From an uncultured bacterium (GTDB taxonomy: Bacteria; Acidobacteriota; UBA890): 5,106 nt of DNA. The translations under genes and the position numbers were made by a program. The stretch lies in the NCBI GenBank assembly GCA_937922775.1, contig CALAKE010000274.1:1-5106 (forward strand), in the 5' to 3' direction. The notes beneath the pieces were generated by a model, which saw nothing but the letters and a program-made list of their open reading frames with translations, did not search any database and was not told the origin of the DNA. Shown piece by piece: positions 1 to 5,106 of this stretch (position 1 is the first letter of the stretch; every line of letters begins with the position of its first letter).

Positions 1-593
1 CCGACCACGGCGACATGCTCGGCTCGCAAGGCCACCGGCTCAAACAGCGCCCCTGGGAAGAATCGATCAACATCCCGTTCATCCTCCGCTATCCGGAAGA
101 GATCGAACCGGGCCAGGAGCGCGACTGGTTGGTCGCCACGGTCGACATGATGCCCACGGTGTTGGGGCTGATTGACAGACCTGTTCCAGAGACGGTCGAA
201 GGGCTGGATCTTTCCGCTCTGTTCCGGGGAACTTCGACCGAGGAACGAGAGGCCGTGTTTCTCTTCAACGTACACGACGGTTACGGGCCCGGTACCGACT
301 GGCGGGGAATCCGCACCAAGGAGTGGGTCTATGCCCGCCACTACGCCGGCGACTGGGTTCTGTACGACCTGACGAACGACCCCTACGAGCTTCACAATCT
401 GGTCGACGACGACAACTACGCCAGCGTGAAGCAAGATCTGCGGCAGCAGTTGAGCGAACTGCGGCGCGCGTTGGGCGAAGCGATCCCGCTCGTCGGTATC
501 GACCCGGATCCGATTCGATTGCCAGGGACATCGGCAGAAGGCGGAGATGACGAATCGGCAAGACCCCGGGAAGGAAGATCGGCACCGCGATGA
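1..593 (+). CDS. Sulfatase, C-terminal part (5' end outside window)
   Basis: The open frame enters from the left edge (first full codon at base 3) and ends at TGA 591-593, so about 196 C-terminal residues are visible. The first residues read DHGDMLGSQG, the metal-binding Asp-His-Gly motif in the C-terminal half of type I sulfatases of the alkaline phosphatase superfamily. A Lys in HRLKQ and then EESINIPFI follow, matching the usual K...EES..P segment. Further on come VDMMPTVLGL and a YDLTNDPYELHNLV segment, both standard in this family. The enzyme should hydrolyse a sulfate ester; the substrate cannot be read from this part. The catalytic Cys/Ser motif and any signal peptide lie upstream of the window. 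The last 25 or so residues form a charged, Gly/Ser/Arg-rich tail beyond the fold. The stop overlaps the next sulfatase start by four bases, indicating translational coupling. The ATG at base 15 lies inside the conserved motif and is not the start. Confidence 0.93.
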   Translation, partial: DHGDMLGSQGHRLKQRPWEESINIPFILRYPEEIEPGQERDWLVATVDMMPTVLGLIDRPVPETVEGLDLSALFRGTSTEEREAVFLFNVHDGYGPGTDWRGIRTKEWVYARHYAGDWVLYDLTNDPYELHNLVDDDNYASVKQDLRQQLSELRRALGEAIPLVGIDPDPIRLPGTSAEGGDDESARPREGRSAPR

Positions 594-2137
594 CTTATAG
601 AAAACTGCGCCTGACGGTTCAGGCCGTGATCGTGCTGGTCTGCTCGGTGGCGTGCTCGAGCTCATGGGCCGCCCAGGACGTGGCCGAACCCCTGAATTTC
701 CTGCTGATCACGGTCGATGACCTGGATTGGACCTCGGTTGGTGTCTACGGCTCTGGGGTCGACGACATCACACCGAACATCGACAGCCTCGCTGCCGAGG
801 GCCTGCGGTTCACCAACGCCCACGTCAACATTGCCGTTTGCCAGCCCAGCCGCCAGTCGATGATGACCGGCAGGTTTCCGCACAATATCGGCGCCCCCGG
901 CTTTCAACCCATCGCCGCCGACGTTCCCATCCTGCAGGAAGTCCTCAGGAATGCCGGTTATCTGAACGGCAGCATCGGCAAGACCCGCCATCTGCAGCCC
1001 ATCAATCGGTTCGGCTGGGACATGGGGCCCGATGCGAACAATCCGGGCGAAGGGATCTGGATGCACCACCTGGGAAACGGCCGGGATATCGGGCTCTACG
1101 AGAAGTACACGACCGAATTCCTCAGGCTGGCCAGGGAGAAGGACAGGCCCTTCTTCCTCATGTTCAACACCCACGATCCCCACAAGCCCTTTTATGGCGA
1201 CGGGGGCGAGGAGTTCGACTATCCCGTCAGCCGCGTCTACTCGCCCGAGGAGATCGAGGTGCCCGGCTACCTGCCGGACCTGCCTGAGGTGCGCGAGGAG
1301 CTTGCCAGGTACTTCACCAGCTCGCACCGCGCCGATGATATCGTCGGCGCCGTTCTAAAGACTCTCGACCGGGAGGGCTTCCGCGAAAACACCCTGGTGA
1401 TGTTCATCAGCGACAACGGCAGCTCCTTCCCCTTCTCCAAGTCGAACGTGTATCTGAACAGCACCAAGACGCCCTGGATCATTCGCTGGCCCGGTGTCGT
1501 ACCGCCGGGCAGACTCGACACCACGCACTTCATCTCGGGCATCGACTACATGCCGACCATCCTCGAGGCGGCCGGACTCGAGCAGATTCCCGGCATCGAC
1601 GGCAAGTCCTTCCTGCCGCTGCTCCGGGGCGGCGAACAAGGATGGCGCAGGTTCGTATTCACCGAGTACAACGAGACCTTCTACAAGCTGCCGCTACACA
1701 TGCGGGCGATCCAGAACGAAGAGTTCGGATACATCTACAATGCCTTCTATGGGCTCCAGAATGTGGAAATGGAGGGCTCAGACGGGCCTACTTGGGACGC
1801 AATGGTCGAAGCGGGCAAAACGGACGCGGCCATCCAGGCGCGTGTCGACCTGTTCTACAACCGTGTTCCGGAAGAGCTGTACCACTACAAGACCGACCCC
1901 GACGGCCTGGTGAACCTGGTTGAAGAGCCGGCATACGCGGACATCCTGGCGGAGCTGCGCCAGCAACTGGCCAACGAGATGTACGTGACGAACGACTTTT
2001 TGCTGGGGCGTTTTGAAGAGACCTACGGCATCAGGGGCGTGGAAATCGTGATCGGCTGTACCGACAAGAGCGACGCCAGCTTCAACCCGCGGGCCAACCG
2101 GCATGACCACAAACTATGCTCAGGGGAGCGTTCGTAA
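590..2137 (+). CDS. Exported sulfatase, Cys-type, heparan N-sulfatase-like
   Basis: This is a complete 515-residue type I sulfatase. Residues 1-28 look like a signal peptide: MTYRKLR, then a hydrophobic stretch, with likely cleavage near SSWAA. Periplasmic or secreted location is therefore inferred. The core motifs are in order: metal-binding DD at 43-44; CQPSR at 84-88, whose Cys84 would become formylglycine, followed by MMTGR; IGK with Lys131 and His134; NTHDPHKPF with His195; SDNG with Asp275 and Asn276; and Lys293. The ELYHYKTDPDGLVNLV segment (429-443) closes the fold. The stretch after DNG (SSFPFSKSNVY) and the HDPHKPF motif resemble the N-sulfoglucosamine sulfohydrolase branch, so a glycosaminoglycan-like substrate is possible but inferred. 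His134 is three residues after Lys131, whereas many sulfatases have GKWH. The ATG at 590 overlaps the upstream stop (ATGA), and a purine-rich GGAAGGAAG at about 569-577 serves as a somewhat distant ribosome site. The last 30 residues (from about 486) are not a recognised part of the fold. Confidence 0.95.
   Translation: MTYRKLRLTVQAVIVLVCSVACSSSWAAQDVAEPLNFLLITVDDLDWTSVGVYGSGVDDITPNIDSLAAEGLRFTNAHVNIAVCQPSRQSMMTGRFPHNIGAPGFQPIAADVPILQEVLRNAGYLNGSIGKTRHLQPINRFGWDMGPDANNPGEGIWMHHLGNGRDIGLYEKYTTEFLRLAREKDRPFFLMFNTHDPHKPFYGDGGEEFDYPVSRVYSPEEIEVPGYLPDLPEVREELARYFTSSHRADDIVGAVLKTLDREGFRENTLVMFISDNGSSFPFSKSNVYLNSTKTPWIIRWPGVVPPGRLDTTHFISGIDYMPTILEAAGLEQIPGIDGKSFLPLLRGGEQGWRRFVFTEYNETFYKLPLHMRAIQNEEFGYIYNAFYGLQNVEMEGSDGPTWDAMVEAGKTDAAIQARVDLFYNRVPEELYHYKTDPDGLVNLVEEPAYADILAELRQQLANEMYVTNDFLLGRFEETYGIRGVEIVIGCTDKSDASFNPRANRHDHKLCSGERS
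2122..2128 (+). promoter_or_regulatory. Ribosome binding site deciding the 2140 start
   Basis: AGGGGAG lies inside the 3' end of the second sulfatase, 11 bases before ATG 2140. The upstream in-frame ATG at 2116 has no comparable site. This favours 2140 as the start of the small downstream gene. Confidence 0.5.
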
Positions 2138-2139
2138 TC

Positions 2140-2331
2140 ATGGTTGATGAGCGACAGCCGACAGGCGCGCTACCGCGCAACAACACCCCTGAGCGGGTGC
2201 TGGCCCGTGCGCTCCTGCACGTGCTCTCGGACATGAAGGCGCGCGGCGAGGACGACCCGGAGCATCTCGAGGAATCCAACGCTTTCGCGATCTTCATGGC
2301 GGAGCACTCGGAACGTCTGGCGTCCGACTAG
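2140..2331 (+). CDS. Small hypothetical protein, 63 residues
   Basis: I do not recognise this protein. It begins MVDERQPTGALPRNN, a polar and probably disordered N-terminus. An Ala/Leu/Glu-rich region follows that should form two helices, about residues 17-33 (PERVLARALLHVLSDMK) and 43-60. It ends ERLASD. It has no cysteine, signal peptide or membrane segment, so it is likely cytoplasmic. The start is two bases after the sulfatase TAA, with AGGGGAG 11 bases upstream, and this tight spacing is the main argument that it is real. An alternative start at 2116 would add eight residues and overlap the sulfatase. The sequence does not show whether it has any role connected to the sulfatases. It could also be a chance frame, but its composition is soluble and protein-like. 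Confidence 0.55.
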   Translation: MVDERQPTGALPRNNTPERVLARALLHVLSDMKARGEDDPEHLEESNAFAIFMAEHSERLASD

Positions 2332-2408
2332 CCCACAAGGTCACCCACGGTGATGCCCAGGGCGTCGGCGAACACCAACGGGTCGATCGGATGTGGAAGC
2401 GGCCGATC
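2328..2408 (-). pseudogene. Possible remnant of an XRE-type helix-turn-helix gene
   Basis: Read on the minus strand, this stretch ends in HPIDPLVFADALGITVGDLVG and then a TAG stop at 2330-2328. ADALGITVGDL closely follows the end of the XRE/HTH_3 fold (typically LADALGVTVDELL). Upstream of about 2408 the same frame becomes Arg/Gly/Ala-rich. A different frame (2402-2443) reads GGPFEDALGQPLIGRFHIRS and is preceded by an in-frame stop at 2455-2453. This would fit a truncated and frameshifted regulator gene. It is only 27 codons, so a chance match is possible. The stop overlaps the end of the plus-strand small gene. Confidence 0.25.
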
Positions 2409-2470
2409 AGTGGCTGCCCCAGCGCGTCCTCGAACGGCCCGCCCGGCTGGCGCTAGTCGCGTCACGAATC

Positions 2471-3508
2471 CTACGAGTTGACTCTGTGCTCGAAGTCTCG
2501 AAGGTCATCTAGGATCGACTCCCAAGTTGGAGGCTCTCCAAAGATCATGGGGTCCATGCCCGCATAGTCTCTGGCGAGGCCCGCGCCGAAGCTACCAGAG
2601 GGAACTAATGCGAGAGTTCCGGGAGTTGCTGCGTCATAGTTGGCCCAACCTCTAGGAAAGAACGCCTTCTTGTGAGCCACGACCTGCTCGAGCAGATCGA
2701 TTCTGCCCAGCGAAGTCTCCCCGCGCCCGCCTCTAATCATCATCGCCAGGTCGTAACAGTGCCTGGAAGCACGTTGCCAGGCTCTTCCCGCAGGCGTCCC
2801 AGGTCTATGATTCTCGGCGTGCAGGATAGTTGCCTTTTCCCAGAAGGTCCGCTCGGCAGCGAGCGTCTTGACGCCACAGCTTTCCTGAATGAATTCTCTC
2901 GGAAACTCCTCAGCTGCGTAGGGCCTGATGGCCACCTCCTCCGACGGTTCGTGATCGGATCTCGCCCCAAGCGCGAGCCGGACCGACGGCACAATGTAGC
3001 CGAGGCCCGCATAGTCCCTTTTGTCCAAGGTAACCGGGTATCTGAACAGTAGGGTTTGCTGATCAGGGTCGTCCGCCGCCAGCTCGACGTCCCACCCGTC
3101 CTCGCCAGCAATCGAGCTGAAGCTCGAACGCAGTGCAGGAACAAGGACGTCCATGATCTGACTTCGGCAAGCGCGCGCCAATTCCTCGACCGCACGCTTC
3201 CGAGCGTTGGTGCCCTGGATCTGGAGTGGGTCGCGTTCGCCCTCGAAGCCAAAACCGGTCCTGTCGTAGGCGAGGTCGACGTCCTCGGAGAATCGTTCGA
3301 TCAGCCGAAAGGCCTTCGATAGGGAGGTGCCTCCCTTGAACAGGAGGTTCCTGCCCTCCTCGAGATTCGCCATCCGGTGCAGTGCCCAGCATACCCAGAA
3401 GTCCTTTTCGACGATCACCGCGGCAACACCCATCCTGGCGGCTGTCTCGCGAAACAGCACCGCCCGGTCGTCCCTTGGCATCACCGCAACGGTATCCAAC
3501 GGACTCAA
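2471..3508 (-). CDS. abiEii: Type IV TA system toxin, AbiEii nucleotidyltransferase
   Basis: This 345-residue protein has the layout of the AbiEii/AbiGii toxin family. IVEKDFWVCWAL (32-43) is the N-terminal family motif. LLFKGGTSLSKAF (55-67) with ERFSEDVDLA (71-80) forms the nucleotidyltransferase core, in which GGTS binds the nucleotide and Asp76/Asp78 would bind metal. RTFWEKATILH (220-230) and RHCYDLAMM (249-257) are the conserved C-terminal-half motifs. All key residues are present, so it looks active. Family members are cytoplasmic enzymes that transfer nucleotides to an RNA target and stop growth; the target here is not known. It follows the antitoxin gene with a TTGA overlap. The start is uncertain: TTG at 3508 has GGAGG only three bases away, TTG at 3499 has it 12 bases away and gives the N-terminus usual for the family (DTVAVMPRDDR), and ATG at 3481 is also possible. 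The length is typical or slightly long. Confidence 0.93.
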   Translation of the reverse strand: MSPLDTVAVMPRDDRAVLFRETAARMGVAAVIVEKDFWVCWALHRMANLEEGRNLLFKGGTSLSKAFRLIERFSEDVDLAYDRTGFGFEGERDPLQIQGTNARKRAVEELARACRSQIMDVLVPALRSSFSSIAGEDGWDVELAADDPDQQTLLFRYPVTLDKRDYAGLGYIVPSVRLALGARSDHEPSEEVAIRPYAAEEFPREFIQESCGVKTLAAERTFWEKATILHAENHRPGTPAGRAWQRASRHCYDLAMMIRGGRGETSLGRIDLLEQVVAHKKAFFPRGWANYDAATPGTLALVPSGSFGAGLARDYAGMDPMIFGEPPTWESILDDLRDFEHRVNS

Positions 3509-4122
3509 CCACCTCCCGCTCTGGCGTCCTTCGCAATCCGGTTCACTGCCGGACGCATCCAGGCCGGCATCTCCGGCTGCAATTGCAGTAGCCGGGCCTT
3601 GTCGTGAGGACTCAATGTGTTCCTCAGGCTCTGAATCGTGTCATTCATCACTCCATCACGTCCCAAGAAGCGGAGAGCTTGATAGACACTTCCCGCGGTG
3701 GTTCCCAAGCCTGACAAGCTGCGTGGGGCTGCGTGTTTGAAAGTGATCATCTGGTTGCCGACTGCGACCTTTCGAGAAGGGCCATCAGTTATATAGACGG
3801 CCTTCGCCGGCACCTGTGACGAAAGACCCAGCATGTTTGCGGCATGTGCGCCCGCCACCTGAACCTTGCTACCTGTACTTCGGGCAAGGGCCTGAGCCAT
3901 TGACTCCAGAGATGGGGACAAGTCGCCGTATCGACTGTGTTGCTTTGGATAGTCGTACAGACCTCGCACCAGGCGGCGGATCCTTCCGGCTTCTACAAGT
4001 CGAGTCAGCGTTTGGTCAACGGCTCCCCGGCTTCCGAGATCGAGGAAGTCCTTGGGCACAAAGACCCACCCTCGCCCCCTTCGCTTGATGCGGTTCCATA
4101 CCCTGTCGGTGGTCTTCGCCAT
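3505..4122 (-). CDS. abiEi: Type IV TA system antitoxin, AbiEi family (DUF6088-like)
   Basis: This 205-residue protein matches the AbiEi-type antitoxin usually annotated as DUF6088. Residues about 5-56 form a winged helix: GWVFVPKDFLDLGSR, then VDQTLTRLVEAGRIRRL, then RGLYDYP, a pattern strongly conserved in the family. The C-terminal domain has GAHAANMLGLSSQVP (91-105) and VYITDGPSRKV (109-119), again standard, and is thought to carry antitoxin activity. The protein should sit in the cytoplasm, neutralise the nucleotidyltransferase encoded just downstream and bind its own promoter. ATG 4122 is preceded by GAGAAG six bases upstream, an acceptable ribosome site. The gene is first in a two-gene operon, the usual AbiE order, and its stop overlaps the toxin start by four bases. 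The Gly/Ala-rich end (DARAGGG) coincides with the ribosome site of the toxin gene. Confidence 0.93.
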   Translation of the reverse strand: MAKTTDRVWNRIKRRGRGWVFVPKDFLDLGSRGAVDQTLTRLVEAGRIRRLVRGLYDYPKQHSRYGDLSPSLESMAQALARSTGSKVQVAGAHAANMLGLSSQVPAKAVYITDGPSRKVAVGNQMITFKHAAPRSLSGLGTTAGSVYQALRFLGRDGVMNDTIQSLRNTLSPHDKARLLQLQPEMPAWMRPAVNRIAKDARAGGG

Positions 4123-4153
4123 GTGCTTCTTCTCAGAGCTGAATCTCAGTGAC

Positions 4154-4182
4154 TTATTTGTAAGAAATAATATATAATATTA
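4154..4182. repeat. Two short inverted repeats, candidate AbiEi operator
   Basis: Two perfect six-base inverted repeats overlap here. TTATTT (4154-4159) pairs with AAATAA (4165-4170) across five bases. TAATAT (4168-4173) pairs with ATATTA (4177-4182) across three bases. The second covers the predicted -10 box and spacer of the antitoxin promoter. AbiEi proteins are known to repress their own operon by binding inverted repeats at the promoter, so an operator is a reasonable inference. AT-rich DNA yields such repeats easily by chance. Confidence 0.35.
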
Positions 4183-4195
4183 CTGACAAAAGCAA
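4167..4195 (-). promoter_or_regulatory. Predicted promoter of the abiE operon
   Basis: Read on the minus strand, TTGCTT (4195-4190) and TATTAT (4172-4167) are separated by exactly 17 bases. They lie in the most AT-rich stretch of the window and would give an RNA starting near 4160, with a leader of about 38 bases before ATG 4122. TTGTCA (4189-4184) is an alternative -35 element but has no good partner at 17 bases. Confidence 0.55.
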
Positions 4196-4200
4196 CACCG

Positions 4201-4470
4201 CTAGATGAGCCCAGATGGGCACATGGAAGCCCTAGGAATAGGATTTCGAGAGACTGACCCAATACCTCATACTCCGCCTCCTCAACGGGACAGTCCTACT
4301 CAAACTCTTACCGCAGGCCCCACGGTTGCCACGTTCAAGCAACGTGAGTGCGCGGCTGGTCCCTGTGTAAAAACTCCGATGCTGGAATCTGATTAAAATA
4401 AGTACTGCAAAATCAGAGGAGGAGCAACGGTTGTAGGGCCTGAGGCACAGGGTTAGGGTGCAGTTCCACA
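4201..4470. other. Intergenic region without a supported gene
   Basis: This gap lies between the divergent antitoxin and transferase genes. The open frames that cross it (63 codons plus, 126 codons minus) show no family motif, no good ribosome site and unusual compositions, so I do not call them. It contains a perfect hairpin at 4330-4346. An isolated TAAAAT at 4394-4399 could be a -10 box for the transferase, but I find no convincing -35 box 17 bases upstream. AGAGGAGGAG at about 4415-4424 resembles a ribosome site, but the TTG that follows at 4431 is directly followed by TAG. I see no RNA gene, insertion-sequence ends or repeat array. Confidence 0.6.
4330..4346. repeat. Perfect 6-bp inverted repeat with 5-base loop
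   Basis: CACGTT (4330-4335) and AACGTG (4341-4346) are exact reverse complements around CAAGC. There is no T-run after it on either strand, so it is not a standard terminator. It could be a regulator site about 135 bases upstream of the transferase start, or chance. Confidence 0.35.
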
Positions 4471-4471
4471 T

Positions 4472-4478
4472 GGGAGGG
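4472..4478 (+). promoter_or_regulatory. Ribosome binding site of the transferase-like gene
   Basis: GGGAGGG lies just before ATG 4482, with its GGAG core five bases from the start. It falls inside the codons that would follow the alternative in-frame ATG at 4470, so it favours 4482. Confidence 0.6.
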
Positions 4479-4481
4479 ATC

Positions 4482-5106
4482 ATGAATGACCAAAAGCTAT
4501 TTCGATTCGAGATCCTCTTACTACTGTTAGCCGGCACCATCATGTTCTTGTCTGTCGTGCTGGCGCAGACCGATGCTGACACCACGGCTCCCCAACTCAG
4601 CCAGGGGCCCAAGAAAGAGGCTGTCGGCGATCAGGTGATGGTGAGCACCCAGCTCCCACAAGCGACTGAAACAGCTCTGGCAGTGCTTCGGGACGGCGGC
4701 AACGCCTTCGACGCCTTCATCGCGACCGTGTTGCTACAGCAGGTCGTGGAGCCACACATGCTGGGGCATTTCGGCGTGATGACCGGCCTGATCTACGATG
4801 CGGAAACGGGAGAATACTGGCATTTTGACGGCACCGGCGAACGCCCTCTCGGCACCCGCGGCGAAACGGGAGATCCTCATAAGGTTTCCATCGGCGGAAC
4901 CGTAAAGGCTCTCGAGGAAATCTGGAAACGGTATGGCACGAAGTCGTGGGAGTACTACTTCGAGCCCGCCATCGAGGCCGCCGAAGAGGGAGTCCTGGTG
5001 ACCTCCTACATGTACGGCATCCTCTATGCCGCCTGGGAGAATCCTGACGCGATGTGGCCGGAAGGAGTTCGAGATCTGGTCGACAACAAAGAAGCCCGTG
5101 ACTTCT
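4482..5106 (+). CDS. Gamma-glutamyltransferase-like protein, N-terminal part (3' end outside window)
   Basis: The reading frame is open from ATG 4482 to the window end (208 codons). Residues 1-28 form a signal peptide: hydrophobic ILLLLLAGTIMFLSVVLA, with likely cleavage before QTDAD, so the protein is exported. Residues about 51-205 follow the large-subunit start of gamma-glutamyltransferases. VSTQLPQATETALAVLRDGGNAFDA matches the family's A..H.LA...G...L..GGNA.DA block, VVEPHMLG the VEPH..G block, IYDAETG the next strand, SIGGTVKALEEIWKRYGT the PGTV.G....YGT block, and EPAIEAAEEGVLV the PAI..AEEG block. Known members move or hydrolyse the gamma-glutamyl group of glutathione-like compounds after self-cleavage at a Thr; that Thr lies beyond the window. 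Two features are odd. The usual glycine-rich stretch after VEPH (GxGGGGF) reads LGHFGVMTG. The substrate-binding Arg motif (D.RE.AP) reads FDGTGERPLG, with a shortened following segment. An altered substrate or function is possible. Confidence 0.85.
   Translation, partial: MNDQKLFRFEILLLLLAGTIMFLSVVLAQTDADTTAPQLSQGPKKEAVGDQVMVSTQLPQATETALAVLRDGGNAFDAFIATVLLQQVVEPHMLGHFGVMTGLIYDAETGEYWHFDGTGERPLGTRGETGDPHKVSIGGTVKALEEIWKRYGTKSWEYYFEPAIEAAEEGVLVTSYMYGILYAAWENPDAMWPEGVRDLVDNKEARDF

Noticed and set aside
662..1327. 221-codon open frame on the minus strand
   Set aside because: It lies wholly opposite the well-supported second sulfatase, and its Gly/Val/Asp-rich sequence has no family motif; a shadow frame in GC-rich DNA.
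2421..2454. AGCGC/GCGCT pair as a terminator between the convergent genes
   Set aside because: The stem is only five bases with a 24-base loop and no T-run on either strand.
2672..3322. Plus-strand open frames of 126 and 88 codons opposite the toxin gene
   Set aside because: They mirror the toxin coding sequence, show no motifs or ribosome sites, and would contradict the clear AbiEii protein.
3063..3536. 157-codon minus-strand frame overlapping the toxin in another register
   Set aside because: It is Arg/Gly-rich, typical of an out-of-frame reading of GC-rich coding DNA, and the overlapping register has all toxin motifs.
2451..4204. CGCTAG at 2451-2456 and 4199-4204 as a possible direct repeat bounding the AbiE module
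   Set aside because: Six bases is expected by chance at this distance, and the flanks of the two copies do not match.
4205..4396. 63-codon plus-strand open frame in the intergenic gap
   Set aside because: It has no ribosome site before ATG 4205 and a Pro/Thr-rich sequence with no recognisable fold.
4232..4612. 126-codon minus-strand open frame
   Set aside because: It overlaps the start and signal peptide of the transferase-like gene, and its Ser/Arg/Cys-rich sequence shows no motif. I considered a transposase remnant but could not support it.

Overview
The window is GC-rich, compactly coded bacterial DNA. It carries two sulfatase genes, a type IV toxin-antitoxin pair and the start of a gamma-glutamyltransferase-like gene. 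Exported sulfatases of this type are common in bacteria that degrade sulfated glycans, especially marine or host-associated ones. The sequence gives no taxon-specific marker, so I do not name a lineage.

Layout: (1) Bases 1-2331, plus strand, form a tight gene run. It holds the C-terminal part of one sulfatase, then a complete exported sulfatase overlapping it by four bases (ATGA), then a 63-residue protein of unknown function starting two bases after the second sulfatase stop. (2) Bases 2328-2470 are a short convergent junction. On the minus strand they contain what looks like the broken end of an XRE-type helix-turn-helix gene (weak evidence). (3) Bases 2471-4122, minus strand, encode an AbiE-type type IV toxin-antitoxin operon: antitoxin first (AbiEi, DUF6088-like), then toxin (AbiEii nucleotidyltransferase), overlapping by four bases (TTGA). 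An AT-rich promoter with short inverted repeats lies just upstream of the antitoxin. (4) Bases 4201-4470 hold no gene that I can support, only a small perfect hairpin. (5) From 4482 to the window end, plus strand, runs the N-terminal 208 codons of a secreted gamma-glutamyltransferase-like protein that lacks the usual glycine-rich stretch.

Functionally, the sulfatases probably act together outside the cytoplasm to remove sulfate groups from one or more sulfated substrates. They need a formylglycine-generating maturation enzyme that is not encoded here. The AbiE pair is an independent, self-regulated module of the kind linked to phage abortive infection and maintenance of mobile DNA. It sits convergent to the sulfatase run and divergent from the transferase, as expected for an inserted accessory cassette. 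I see no transposase, integrase, CRISPR array, tRNA or rRNA. I also see no clearly new system; the points most worth checking are the divergent transferase, the sulfatase pair, the small third gene and the XRE remnant.
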